A stretch of DNA of 13,304 nucleotides from NCBI GenBank assembly GCA_020216845.1, contig JAIWNK010000160.1, positions 1-13,304 of the forward strand. Direction: 5' to 3'. Positions 1 to 7,405 of the stretch are shown piece after piece; position 1 is the first letter of the stretch; every line of letters begins with the position of its first letter. Position numbers and translations under genes: made by a program. The stretch is from Anaerolinea sp. (GTDB lineage: Bacteria > Chloroflexota > Anaerolineae > Anaerolineales > Anaerolineaceae). Under the pieces are notes generated by a model. That model did not search any database and was not told where the DNA came from. It was given only the letters and a program-made list of their open reading frames with translations.

Positions 1-1
1 C

Positions 2-343
2 AATAAGACGGTCGGTGCACAGCTTGGCACGACGGGTGAAATTGAGGCGCGCAAGATTGATGGCGTGACGTATAAGCCCTATGACACCTATGACCTGGCC
101 TTCCTTGACCTGGCCAATGGGCAGATTGATGCGGTGATTGCAGACTACCCGACGGCTTTGGGCTACATTGGCCAAAACCCGCAGATCAAAACGGTGGGCG
201 AAGTCTTCACAGATGAGTCCTATGGCATTGCGTTCTGCAAGAACAAGACCGAATACATCGGCATCATCAATCAGGCATTGGAAGAGCTCCAAAAAGATGG
301 CACGATTGCAAAATTGGAGCAGACCTGGTTGGCTGGTAAATAA
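2..343 (+). CDS. Polar amino acid ABC transporter substrate-binding protein, 3' part only
   Basis: The reading frame is open from base 2, so this is the C-terminal 113 residues of a gene that starts outside the window. The fragment resembles the end of the bacterial extracellular solute-binding protein family 3 (glutamine/histidine/lysine-type binding proteins). The stretch AFLDLANGQIDAVIADYP is the typical strand-helix where the C-terminal lobe returns to the hinge. It is followed by the usual ending, a helix with LEELQKDGTIAKLEQTW. Such proteins capture an amino acid outside the membrane and deliver it to the permease encoded next door. The signal peptide and most ligand contacts are missing here, so the substrate cannot be named. 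A strong terminator follows the stop directly. Confidence 0.9.
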   Translation, partial: NKTVGAQLGTTGEIEARKIDGVTYKPYDTYDLAFLDLANGQIDAVIADYPTALGYIGQNPQIKTVGEVFTDESYGIAFCKNKTEYIGIINQALEELQKDGTIAKLEQTWLAGK

Positions 344-354
344 GTAAGCGTGAA

Positions 355-390
355 AAGAAATCTGCGAGGCGCGCGCCTCGCAGATTTTTT
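355..390 (+). terminator. Strong intrinsic terminator between binding protein and permease
   Basis: A perfect 15+15 base inverted repeat (358-372 and 373-387, arm AAATCTGCGAGGCGC) runs into a T run at 385-390. Allowing a GCGC loop leaves a 13 bp GC-rich stem. A-U pairs can extend it at the base. It lies 14 nt after the binding-protein stop and 29 nt before the permease start. In amino acid ABC operons, a partial terminator here lets the binding protein be made in excess of the membrane components. Confidence 0.9.
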
Positions 391-404
391 ATACCTTGAA
401 GGAT

Positions 405-410
405 GGGAGG
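405..410 (+). promoter_or_regulatory. Ribosome binding site fixing the permease start
   Basis: GGGAGG is placed 8 nt before ATG 419. It decides the start: the longer open frame from 350 would run through the terminator stem and is not credible. Confidence 0.75.
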
Positions 411-418
411 AACCCGGC

Positions 419-1561
419 ATGGAAGTTGAGCAATTACGAAGTATGTGCTGGCAGGTGTTGATTGGGGGATTGGTGGCGGCTTTGCTGTATAACGTGGCGT
501 TGTTCGTCTACGCACAGCGCCGCCTTGGTTTGATTTTGCGCCCCAAAGGACGCGCCCTGCGCCCCTATGTGCTGGGATTGGTAGGCGGGTTGGTCTTCTC
601 GTTTGTGTTGGGTGGGTTGAATGGAATTTTGCTGACCAACTGGCGCCCGACGCTGGTCGAAATTTCGACTGTTGAATTGGTGCGCGGCGCCGGCGAAGCG
701 TGGTTGTTGTTTTTGCCTGTGTTTGGGTTGGGCTGGGCCGCAGTGCTGATGGTCGTTCAGCTGGCGATCAATGTGCAGCCGGTGGGTTCCAAAGACCCGC
801 CCAAGAAGCTTGACCCGTGGTGGTTGATGGTGATTGCAGTAGATTTGCTGGTGTTGGGGTTGGCGTTCTTCAAGCCCGATCCCTTCCAACGCATTGTCAG
901 CTATGTGCGCGATGGCATTTGGGTCACGATTTATGTGACGTTGATTTCTTTCTTTTTGGTGCTGATTTTTGGTTTGTTGGGTGGTTTGGGGCGGCTGGCG
1001 CGCAACCCAATTGTGCGTGGGGCTGCGACGATTTATGTCGAGGTCATTCGCGGCATTCCTGTGCTGGTGCAACTGATGTTTTGGTATTTTGCTTTCCCGT
1101 CTGTGATCAAAGATTTGGGCAAGCTGTTGCAGATTCAGGCGTTGATTGATTACAAGGCCAACCCGGTGGGCATGGCGGTGTTGGGCCTGACTTTTTGCTA
1201 CGCCGCTTACATGAGCGAAGTTTATCGGGCAGGCATTCAGAGCATTTCCAAGGGGCAGATGGAAGCGGCGCGCAGCCTGGGTATGACTTATGTGCAGGCG
1301 ATGCGCTACGTCATTTTGCCGCAGGCTGTGCGGGTCATTTTGCCGCCGGTTGGCAACGAATTTATCACGTTGCTGAAAGACTCGTCTTTGGTGAGTGTGG
1401 TGGCTGTGGCCGATATGACCCGCCGGGGGCGTGAATTCATGGCCTCGAACTTCATCCCGGTGCAAACCTGGTTGATGGTGGCCTTGCTGTATTTGTTGAT
1501 GACGCTGTTCTCGACCCGCATTGTCAATGGCATTGAACAGCGCACACGCCTGGAGCGATAG
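419..1561 (+). CDS. Amino acid ABC transporter permease with N-terminal membrane extension
   Basis: This is a 380-residue inner-membrane permease of the His/Gln/Glu transporter type. The family core starts near residue 160, with the usual TM helix after the segment [13 protein letters not shown]. It includes the conserved stretch [15 protein letters not shown] and the EAA loop [20 protein letters not shown], from about residue 282, which docks on the ATPase. Stand-alone permeases of this family are usually about 210-240 residues. This one carries about 159 extra N-terminal residues with four predicted membrane segments (roughly 11-31, 49-72, 94-117 and 134-151). Some amino acid permeases, such as the AapQ/BztB type, are also extended, but I do not claim homology to those extensions. 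The stop is followed by the ATPase gene with shared SD bases. Only one permease gene is visible, so the transporter is probably a homodimer in the membrane. Confidence 0.92.
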   Translation: MEVEQLRSMCWQVLIGGLVAALLYNVALFVYAQRRLGLILRPKGRALRPYVLGLVGGLVFSFVLGGLNGILLTNWRPTLVEISTVELVRGAGEAWLLFLPVFGLGWAAVLMVVQLAINVQPVGSKDPPKKLDPWWLMVIAVDLLVLGLAFFKPDPFQRIVSYVRDGIWVTIYVTLISFFLVLIFGLLGGLGRLARNPIVRGAATIYVEVIRGIPVLVQLMFWYFAFPSVIKDLGKLLQIQALIDYKANPVGMAVLGLTFCYAAYMSEVYRAGIQSISKGQMEAARSLGMTYVQAMRYVILPQAVRVILPPVGNEFITLLKDSSLVSVVAVADMTRRGREFMASNFIPVQTWLMVALLYLLMTLFSTRIVNGIEQRTRLER

Positions 1562-1564
1562 GAG
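1560..1564 (+). promoter_or_regulatory. Ribosome binding site overlapping the permease stop
   Basis: AGGAG begins inside the TAG stop of the permease (1559-1561) and sits 7 nt before ATG 1572. It supports ATG 1572 over the upstream in-frame start at 1521 and suggests translational coupling. Confidence 0.75.
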
Positions 1565-1571
1565 CAGAAAC

Positions 1572-2303
<732 letters not shown>

Positions 2304-2323
2304 TGAGTTGTGCGTTTTGCATC

Positions 2324-2355
2324 AACCGCGTTGCTGTTTGATAGGCAACGCGGTT
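2324..2355 (+). terminator. Hairpin after the ABC operon, probable weak terminator
   Basis: A perfect 11 bp inverted repeat (AACCGCGTTGC at 2324-2334, complement at 2345-2355) encloses a 10-nt loop. Only a broken T tract follows (TTTGTG), so termination may be inefficient. The loop and 3' arm also contain the -35 box and spacer of the next promoter. Confidence 0.55.
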
Positions 2356-2366
2356 TGTGCTATACT
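2338..2366 (+). promoter_or_regulatory. Near-consensus sigma-70 promoter of the surface protein gene
   Basis: TTGATA (2338-2343), a 17-nt spacer and TATACT (2361-2366) make a near-consensus housekeeping promoter. An extended -10 TGC (2358-2360) strengthens it. Predicted transcription start is near 2373, giving a leader of about 26 nt before the TTG start at 2399. Confidence 0.7.
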
Positions 2367-2398
2367 CAGCATGTTGATCTTATTCTACAGGTGACCGC

Positions 2399-5320
2399 TT
2401 GAGAGAGACTTTTTCGCTTCGTTGGATCTTTTTGACCGTTGCGGTGATGGCGATGACGGCGACGGTTGCTCTATCCTGGGGGGCGCCGGCCTGGCCGCAG
2501 GCGGCAAGTGTGGTGTTGCAGAGCCCGGCAGCCTGTCCGGTGGGCGGTTGCGCGGCTGGGCAAAGCCTGAATGTGCGCACCGATTATGATTTGACCGGCT
2601 ATGATCCAACGTTGAGCAATAACGTGCAGGTCTGCCTGTATACGCCGATCAATTGGTCGGCCAATTCGTTTAGCGTGGCATCCTTTGGTGGGGTCAGTGG
2701 CAAGGCATATACCCCGAGCATCACCTATTGTCAGGCGGCCCCCACCAACTATACCCTGTTGGGCGGCGGGCTGGCAAGCCTTGATCAGAGCTATTTTGGC
2801 GATTCGTTGGGGCTGGGCTTTCGGCTGGGCAACACGGCCTTTAGCAATGGCTCGCTGTTGGTGCGCGTGTATGAGCGCCTGCCGGGCGACACGTGGAGCA
2901 TGACGCAGCAAGCCTTTTTGGCCGTCCCGGTCACCGGGTTGACGACAACCGTGTATGTTGCCAATGATGCGGCGGCCTGTGGAGCATATGCACCGTGCTA
3001 TATCAACAGCGGCAGTGATGCCCCGGGCGGTTTTGGCACAGGGCTGAAGGATGCAGTCGATGCGCAGATTAACCCGGCGGTCATTTCGGTGCTGGGCAAT
3101 TATTTGCTCAAGAGCTATGCTGTGCAGATCAACCGGCCAACGATTTTGCAGGGGCTGAATGATGCCAGCATTCAACCGGGCGGGTTGACGTGCACAGAGC
3201 CATTGCTGCGCATCAGCGATGCGGTCACGATTCAAAACCTGACCCTGAGCAGTGCCATTTGTGCCCCAACCCGGCGCGACCTGATTGAGGTGCAGGGCGC
3301 TGCGCCGGTGACCATTCGCAGCAACGATCTGATTAATGGCGGCCATGCCGTGCATGTTTTGGCCGGAGATGGCAACGTGACCATGCTGTTCAATCACGTG
3401 CAGGGCAACAGTGGCTATGCTTTGTTGCGCGAGCCGGGGGGAACTGGACAGGTGAACCTGATTGCCAACAACCTGTTTGGCAATCGCATTGGGGCGCAGG
3501 TTGCCTGTGCCGGGCTTGGGCGTGCGGACCACAACTTTTGGGGCTCGGGTGTCAGCGCGGCGATGGGCGCGGAAAACTGCACAACGACCGAGGGCAAGCG
3601 CCTGGGGGCTTCCATTGTGCGGCGTGATGGCGCAGCGGGCGTCAAAGCGGAACGTTTGACGGTGCAGTCCACCAAGCAATATACCCAAGATGGCAACCTT
3701 GCCTTGCGCTGGACTGGCACGGGCGCCGATTTTGATGTGTTTGCCGTCAATCATGGGGCTGGCTCGGTGGTGAATGTGCCGTTTACTGGCGGTAGCCCTG
3801 ATGACCTGACGCCGTGCAGTGACTATTGGGATGTTTTTTTGGCGGATGGGAGTGCGCCGGTCAATCAGAGCCTGGTGATGTCGCTCAAGTATGACCGCAG
3901 CAGTGGTTGCATTGCCTCGATTGAATCAAGCGAATATTGCGGAGGGTTGGATACAACGCGCTATCCGCTATGGTGGTATGACCCGGCCAACGGCGTGACC
4001 GATGGTTGGGATACGACCGGGCAAAACCCGGCCGGGCCTGGGGCGGGCGGCGCAACCGGTCAGGAGACGACTTGTTTGCTGGCGCAGGATGAGATTGAAG
4101 TGTCGTTGGATGGCAGCGGGCGGCCAGGGTTGGACAATGACCTGACCTTTACGCCGTTTGTCGTCGGCTTGCCGCCGCGCCCTTCGGGGGTAGTCATCAC
4201 CCGCTTTGTTGGCATTGCTGGTAACGCTCAAGCCGCCATTCAATGGACGACAAGCAGTGAAGTCAATATTTTGGGCTTTTATGTGCAGCGCAGTTTGGCG
4301 CCGGATAGTGGCTTTGTGGACGTGAGCTCGCTGATCCCAAGACTGGGGTCCGGCGTGAGCGGGGCAGACTATGAATATGTGGATAGTGGCCTGACCAATG
4401 GCACAACCTATTATTATCGGCTGCGGGTGCAGGCGACTGATTTGTCTTCCACCCTGACGGGCAGCATTGCCGTCTTGCCAGGGCTGCCAACTGCCACGCC
4501 GACCAGCACAAGCACAGCCACGCAAACAAGCACAGCAACTGCTACGGCAACGGTAACGCTGACGCCGACCATTACCGGCACCTTGCCAACTGCGACCGTG
4601 ACGCTTACCCGCACGCTGACGCCGACGATTACCGGCACGCTGCCGACCGCCACGCCGACGCGCACGGCTACACCTGCGCCGACGCGCACGCGCACCCGCA
4701 CCCCGGCGCCCAGCGCCACGGCGCGCTTGCGCAGCCCCACGCCGATTGCCAGGAGCCGTACCCCTACGCCTTTTATTGGCACACCGCGCACACCCACGCC
4801 GCCAGGTGGGGGGACTGTCACTCCTGGTGGGCCAACGATGGGCTATCCGGTTGTCACGCAAACGCAAGATGTCAAGGTGACCCCGGGTCAGGTTACGCCT
4901 GATTATCCGGTTGCACCGGGGGGCGAAACGCCGCAAGGCACGCCCGGTTATCCAGTTGCGACACAAGGCACACCCGATTATCCGGTTGGGACGCCACAAG
5001 GGGTCACATCTGCAACTGCCTTGTCGCGCGGGGAAATTGCTACCCGCACGCAGGCGGCGCGCAGCACCTTGTTGGCCCGTACCGGCACGCCGTCAGGCGG
5101 TTCTGCAAGTGAGGAAAAAGCGGGCTGGTTGGTGCCGTTGTTGATCGTTTGGGCGGGGTTGGCCTTGTTGGCGGGGTTGGCTTATTATTTGTGGCGGCAG
5201 GGCGTGTTGATTTTGCCGGTTCGGCGGCGCACTGCTGCTGAAGAAAATCCGCAGACACAGCCGGGCGAGGAACAGCAGCCTTCTTCCTCCAGCGAGGACG
5301 ACGGTACGTTTGCAGGGTGA
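2399..5320 (+). CDS. Large secreted, membrane-anchored surface protein (beta-helix, FnIII-like, Thr/Pro stalk)
   Basis: This 973-residue protein starts at TTG, chosen because AGGTGA (2389-2394) lies just upstream and the N-terminus is a good signal peptide: a basic n-region, a hydrophobic core and a probable AxA cleavage near residues 33-36. Residues about 247-385 look like a right-handed parallel beta-helix, with short repeated strands and NNLFGNRIGA and DHNFWGSG motifs as in pectate-lyase-like surface proteins. About 597-692 resembles a fibronectin type III domain ending in GTTYYYRLRV. From about 697 a Thr/Pro-rich stalk follows. It contains a 19-residue repeat and then four (G/D)YPV repeats. 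A single membrane helix spans 909-932, followed by RR-rich and then acidic cytoplasmic tail residues. I see no catalytic motif. It is likely an adhesin or polymer-binding surface protein, but its function is not established. It has its own promoter. Confidence 0.85.
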   Translation: MRETFSLRWIFLTVAVMAMTATVALSWGAPAWPQAASVVLQSPAACPVGGCAAGQSLNVRTDYDLTGYDPTLSNNVQVCLYTPINWSANSFSVASFGGVSGKAYTPSITYCQAAPTNYTLLGGGLASLDQSYFGDSLGLGFRLGNTAFSNGSLLVRVYERLPGDTWSMTQQAFLAVPVTGLTTTVYVANDAAACGAYAPCYINSGSDAPGGFGTGLKDAVDAQINPAVISVLGNYLLKSYAVQINRPTILQGLNDASIQPGGLTCTEPLLRISDAVTIQNLTLSSAICAPTRRDLIEVQGAAPVTIRSNDLINGGHAVHVLAGDGNVTMLFNHVQGNSGYALLREPGGTGQVNLIANNLFGNRIGAQVACAGLGRADHNFWGSGVSAAMGAENCTTTEGKRLGASIVRRDGAAGVKAERLTVQSTKQYTQDGNLALRWTGTGADFDVFAVNHGAGSVVNVPFTGGSPDDLTPCSDYWDVFLADGSAPVNQSLVMSLKYDRSSGCIASIESSEYCGGLDTTRYPLWWYDPANGVTDGWDTTGQNPAGPGAGGATGQETTCLLAQDEIEVSLDGSGRPGLDNDLTFTPFVVGLPPRPSGVVITRFVGIAGNAQAAIQWTTSSEVNILGFYVQRSLAPDSGFVDVSSLIPRLGSGVSGADYEYVDSGLTNGTTYYYRLRVQATDLSSTLTGSIAVLPGLPTATPTSTSTATQTSTATATATVTLTPTITGTLPTATVTLTRTLTPTITGTLPTATPTRTATPAPTRTRTRTPAPSATARLRSPTPIARSRTPTPFIGTPRTPTPPGGGTVTPGGPTMGYPVVTQTQDVKVTPGQVTPDYPVAPGGETPQGTPGYPVATQGTPDYPVGTPQGVTSATALSRGEIATRTQAARSTLLARTGTPSGGSASEEKAGWLVPLLIVWAGLALLAGLAYYLWRQGVLILPVRRRTAAEENPQTQPGEEQQPSSSSEDDGTFAG
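4556..4669 (+). repeat. 57-nt tandem repeat in the Thr/Pro stalk
   Basis: Two copies of a 19-codon unit begin at 4556 and 4613, each encoding TLTPTITGTLPTAT. The second unit diverges after this block. Several differences between copies are synonymous (for example ACC against ACG), so the duplication is not very recent and the protein sequence is what has been kept. Confidence 0.75.
4841..4987 (+). repeat. Four YPV motif repeats before the membrane anchor
   Basis: GYPV, DYPV, GYPV and DYPV are encoded at 4841-4852, 4901-4912, 4946-4957 and 4976-4987, separated by Gly/Thr/Gln/Pro-rich spacers of shrinking length. G and D alternate at the first position. No function is known to me; spacing and composition suggest an extended linker close to the membrane. 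Confidence 0.65.
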
Positions 5321-5324
5321 TTTT

Positions 5325-5353
5325 TTGACTTTTTGATGGTTTTGTGCTATTCT
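5325..5353 (+). promoter_or_regulatory. Sigma-70 promoter of the metallo-hydrolase gene
   Basis: TTGACT (5325-5330), a 17-nt spacer and TATTCT (5348-5353) with an extended -10 TGC (5345-5347). The -10 region GTGCTATTCT closely matches the GTGCTATACT of the promoter at 2338-2366. Predicted start is near 5360, a leader of about 32 nt. Confidence 0.65.
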
Positions 5354-5391
5354 ATAGGCTTGTAATCTTATCCACCGTTAGGATGGAATTC

Positions 5392-6249
5392 ATGCAACGC
5401 GAACGCGTTTCCGAAAATGTATTTTGGTTTCAAAGTGAAGTGTATGCTCAGGTGACTGCCGGGGTGGTTGTTGGTCCGCAATGGGCAGTTGTGATTGATA
5501 CCCTGGCCTTGCCCGATGAGACGTTGGCCATGCGCATGTTCATCGAAGAGCAGGTTGGCGTGCCGGTGCGTTATGTTATCAACACCCATTATCACGCCGA
5601 TCATTCATGGGGAAATTGCTTTTTCCCTGGTGCAACGGTGATCGGTTCGCTGGCCTGCCGCGAGCTGATGGCGCTGCGCGGGCCGGGGGCGTTGGAGACG
5701 GCGCGCCGACAGGATGCGGCTTTTCGATCGGTTAAATTGATCTTGCCGCATTTGACGTTTAGTGATGGGCTGATGATTTTGCGCGTCGGCAAGAAAAACC
5801 TGATTCTTTCGTTGTTGCCGGGGCATAGCGCTGATGGCATTGGCGTGTTGGTGGAAGAAGACCGTGTGCTGTTTGCCGGAGATGCCTTCTTGCCGTTACC
5901 GTATATCGTGGATGGCAACATTGATGAGCTGACAGCAACGATCAAGAAGATTGGTAAGATGGGCCTGGAAAATATTGTTCAGGGGCATGGCGATATTATT
6001 TTGCGTGGTGAGATTGACGAGGCCGTCAAAGATAACCTGGCCTATCTTTCGGGGCTGCGCAAGGCTGTGCGGGCAGCAGCCAAGAAGCGCAACCCGCAAG
6101 AGGCCCTGGCCTTGATTGATGTGGAAAGTTGTGGCAAGAGCCGGGTTGCCTTGGGTGGCCTGGCAGAGGAATTGCACCGCCGCAATGTGCGCGCTTTTTA
6201 CAAGCGCGTTCTGGCCGAGGCGCCTGAGGAAGCAGTGCCGGACCTGTAA
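5392..6249 (+). CDS. Metallo-beta-lactamase-fold hydrolase
   Basis: This 285-residue cytoplasmic enzyme has no signal peptide. ATG 5392 was chosen over ATG 5383 and an upstream GTG because TTAGGA (5378-5383) sits 8 nt before it and the GTG lies inside the promoter. The full dinuclear metal site is present: THYHADH with H66, H68, D70 and H71, then H145 in PGHS, D164 in FAGD, and H199 in QGHGD. This is the Zn/Fe-binding pattern of the superfamily. Members include glyoxalase II, lactonases, phosphodiesterases and others; the sequence does not tell which. The C-terminal 80 residues are helical and charged, and could form a cap or dimer surface. No terminator is visible in the 2 nt that separate it from the converging plsY stop. 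Confidence 0.9.
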   Translation: MQRERVSENVFWFQSEVYAQVTAGVVVGPQWAVVIDTLALPDETLAMRMFIEEQVGVPVRYVINTHYHADHSWGNCFFPGATVIGSLACRELMALRGPGALETARRQDAAFRSVKLILPHLTFSDGLMILRVGKKNLILSLLPGHSADGIGVLVEEDRVLFAGDAFLPLPYIVDGNIDELTATIKKIGKMGLENIVQGHGDIILRGEIDEAVKDNLAYLSGLRKAVRAAAKKRNPQEALALIDVESCGKSRVALGGLAEELHRRNVRAFYKRVLAEAPEEAVPDL

Positions 6250-6251
6250 GA

Positions 6252-6929
6252 CTACTCGGGAATGTTTTGGCCGAGTTTCTTCATGCGGGCGCGCCGCAGG
6301 CCAACCGGGCGTTCAATGCCCTGACGGACGCGTTCCAGGTTGGGGCGCAAGGCCCACAAGACCAATGCGAGGGCAATGATGCCATAGAGGACGTGTTGCC
6401 AGGGGCCGGCGCCAATGATGGCGCGGTAGCTGAGCAGGATGGTGCTGACCAGGGCGATGGTGATGGTGGTAAGTGAGGCGTAGCCGCCAAAAATGTAAAC
6501 CAACAAGGCCGCCGGGAAGACGATGATCAGACTGATGGGCGTCAGGCCAATGGTGCCGCCCAGGCAGGTTGCCCCACCGGCGCCGCCGCGCAGGCGCAGA
6601 CGACCATCGGGTTTGCGTTCAATCAGGAAGATGGAATAGACCTGTCCTACCATGGTGAGGGCAGGGGCGAGCGCCTGTAGCCAGGGATTGCCGGGCATTA
6701 GCCAACCTACAATCCAGGCAGCAGAAATGCCTTTGAAGATGTCTAAGAGGGCGGTGAAGAAGCCAGCCAGAAAACCGGCGGCGCGCATGGCGTTCGTTCC
6801 GCCGGTGCGTCCGCTGCCAAAGAAACGCAAATCACGTCCGCTGGCAATTTTAACCACCACCCAGCCAGAAGGAATGGAACCGATCAGGTAACAAAGCAAG
6901 ACAATGGTAAGAATTATCAAAAGGTTCAT
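6252..6929 (-). CDS. plsY: Glycerol-3-phosphate acyltransferase PlsY homologue, divergent motifs
   Basis: This is a 225-residue multi-pass membrane protein. PlsY transfers an acyl chain from acyl-phosphate to glycerol 3-phosphate, the first step of phospholipid synthesis. Family hallmarks seen are GSIPSG at 17-22, GSGRTGGTN at 38-46 (usual form GSGNIGATN), LLDIFKG at 61-67 and GGAGGAT at 115-121 (usual GGKGVAT). A last motif has N197, G204 and E206 in RPNLERVRQGIE. Deviations are notable: the His normally found in the HNxPVF-like stretch is Q96, about nine extra residues precede the Gly-rich loop, and the conserved His three residues before the last-motif Asn is L194. It could be a paralogue with a changed substrate. 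The start is uncertain: ATG 6929 is preferred to TTG 6935, with no clear SD for either. Confidence 0.8.
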   Translation of the reverse strand: MNLLIILTIVLLCYLIGSIPSGWVVVKIASGRDLRFFGSGRTGGTNAMRAAGFLAGFFTALLDIFKGISAAWIVGWLMPGNPWLQALAPALTMVGQVYSIFLIERKPDGRLRLRGGAGGATCLGGTIGLTPISLIIVFPAALLVYIFGGYASLTTITIALVSTILLSYRAIIGAGPWQHVLYGIIALALVLWALRPNLERVRQGIERPVGLRRARMKKLGQNIPE

Positions 6930-6960
6930 CCGCAACCCGTGTAGAGAGATGTAAGGTTAA

Positions 6961-7404
6961 CTATAATAACACAAATCTTGTCCGAACGGTGCTTTCATTT
7001 TGCCAGAGAATTTTCCCGGGGTGGATCTTGGTCGAGCGGATTTGAAAGGCGCGGATGCGCCAGCCGGTTGAGGTGGGGGCGGCAATCAGCGTCCATACCC
7101 CCGGGTAGGCAAAGGCGGCCACATCTCGCGGGGAGGGCCAAAGCGGGCCTGTGGGATGAGAATGGTAGATGGCAAGCAGCTCGAGGCCATTTTGCTCAAA
7201 TGAAAGTAGGGCGGCGATCATCTCGGGTGCCTGCATTTGAAAAGCGGTGGGGCTGTGTAGCTGATTGGGAATGGGCAGCAGTTGTTGGCCCTGTCCAGCG
7301 CATCCGCCAATTAGCCCACAGCCTTCTTCCGGCAGACAGGCCTGAAGGTGAGCAAGAATCTGTTGGCGAAAGGTGGCAGGCAGGTGCAAGCTGCTGACAG
7401 ACAT
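6961..7404 (-). CDS. JAMM/MPN-domain (Mov34-type) metalloprotease, stand-alone
   Basis: This 147-residue protein is essentially one MPN+ domain. The zinc protease motif is complete: Glu E27 in PEEGCGLIGG, then H81, H83, S91 and D94 in HSHPTGPLWPSPRD, exactly the E, HxH, x7, S, xx, D pattern. Bacterial members cleave isopeptide or C-terminal peptide bonds, for example in processing ubiquitin-like sulfur carriers, but no ThiS/MoaD-like gene, E1-like gene or cysteine synthase is visible here, so the substrate is unknown. ATG 7404 is chosen over TTG 7422 because it lies 1 nt after the TAA of the upstream membrane protein (TAACATG), a coupled arrangement with no separate SD. No signal peptide is seen; it likely acts in the cytoplasm. 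Q/L-rich composition matches its neighbours. Confidence 0.85.
   Translation of the reverse strand: MSVSSLHLPATFRQQILAHLQACLPEEGCGLIGGCAGQGQQLLPIPNQLHSPTAFQMQAPEMIAALLSFEQNGLELLAIYHSHPTGPLWPSPRDVAAFAYPGVWTLIAAPTSTGWRIRAFQIRSTKIHPGKILWQNESTVRTRFVLL
6963..6971 (-). promoter_or_regulatory. Extended -10 promoter for plsY
   Basis: On the minus strand TGT (6971-6969) is followed by TATTAT (6968-6963). It overlaps the stop codon of the JAMM gene. No -35 match lies at the right distance, so the extended -10 would carry recognition. Predicted start is near 6956, a 27-nt leader. Confidence 0.4.
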
Positions 7405-7405
7405 G

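Noticed and set aside
350..418. Upstream extension of the permease frame to base 350
   Set aside because: It would be translated through the terminator palindrome and repeats of its sequence; GGGAGG is correctly placed before ATG 419.
2471..3754. Long antisense frame (427 codons) opposite the surface protein
   Set aside because: Its composition is Ile/Ala/Arg noise without motif or start signal; the sense frame has a signal peptide and domains.
4490..4800. CRISPR-like or satellite array in the ACG/CCG-rich stretch
   Set aside because: There are no regular repeats with unique spacers; it is in-frame coding for a Thr/Pro stalk.
3968..4999. Arg-rich antisense frames opposite the Thr/Pro stalk, including a Val/Gly repeat frame at 4414-4821
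   Set aside because: The repeats are mirror images of the ACN/CCN codon repeats of the stalk.
5344..5391. GTG start at 5344 for the metallo-hydrolase
   Set aside because: The GTG lies within the -10 region of a good promoter, upstream of the predicted transcription start.
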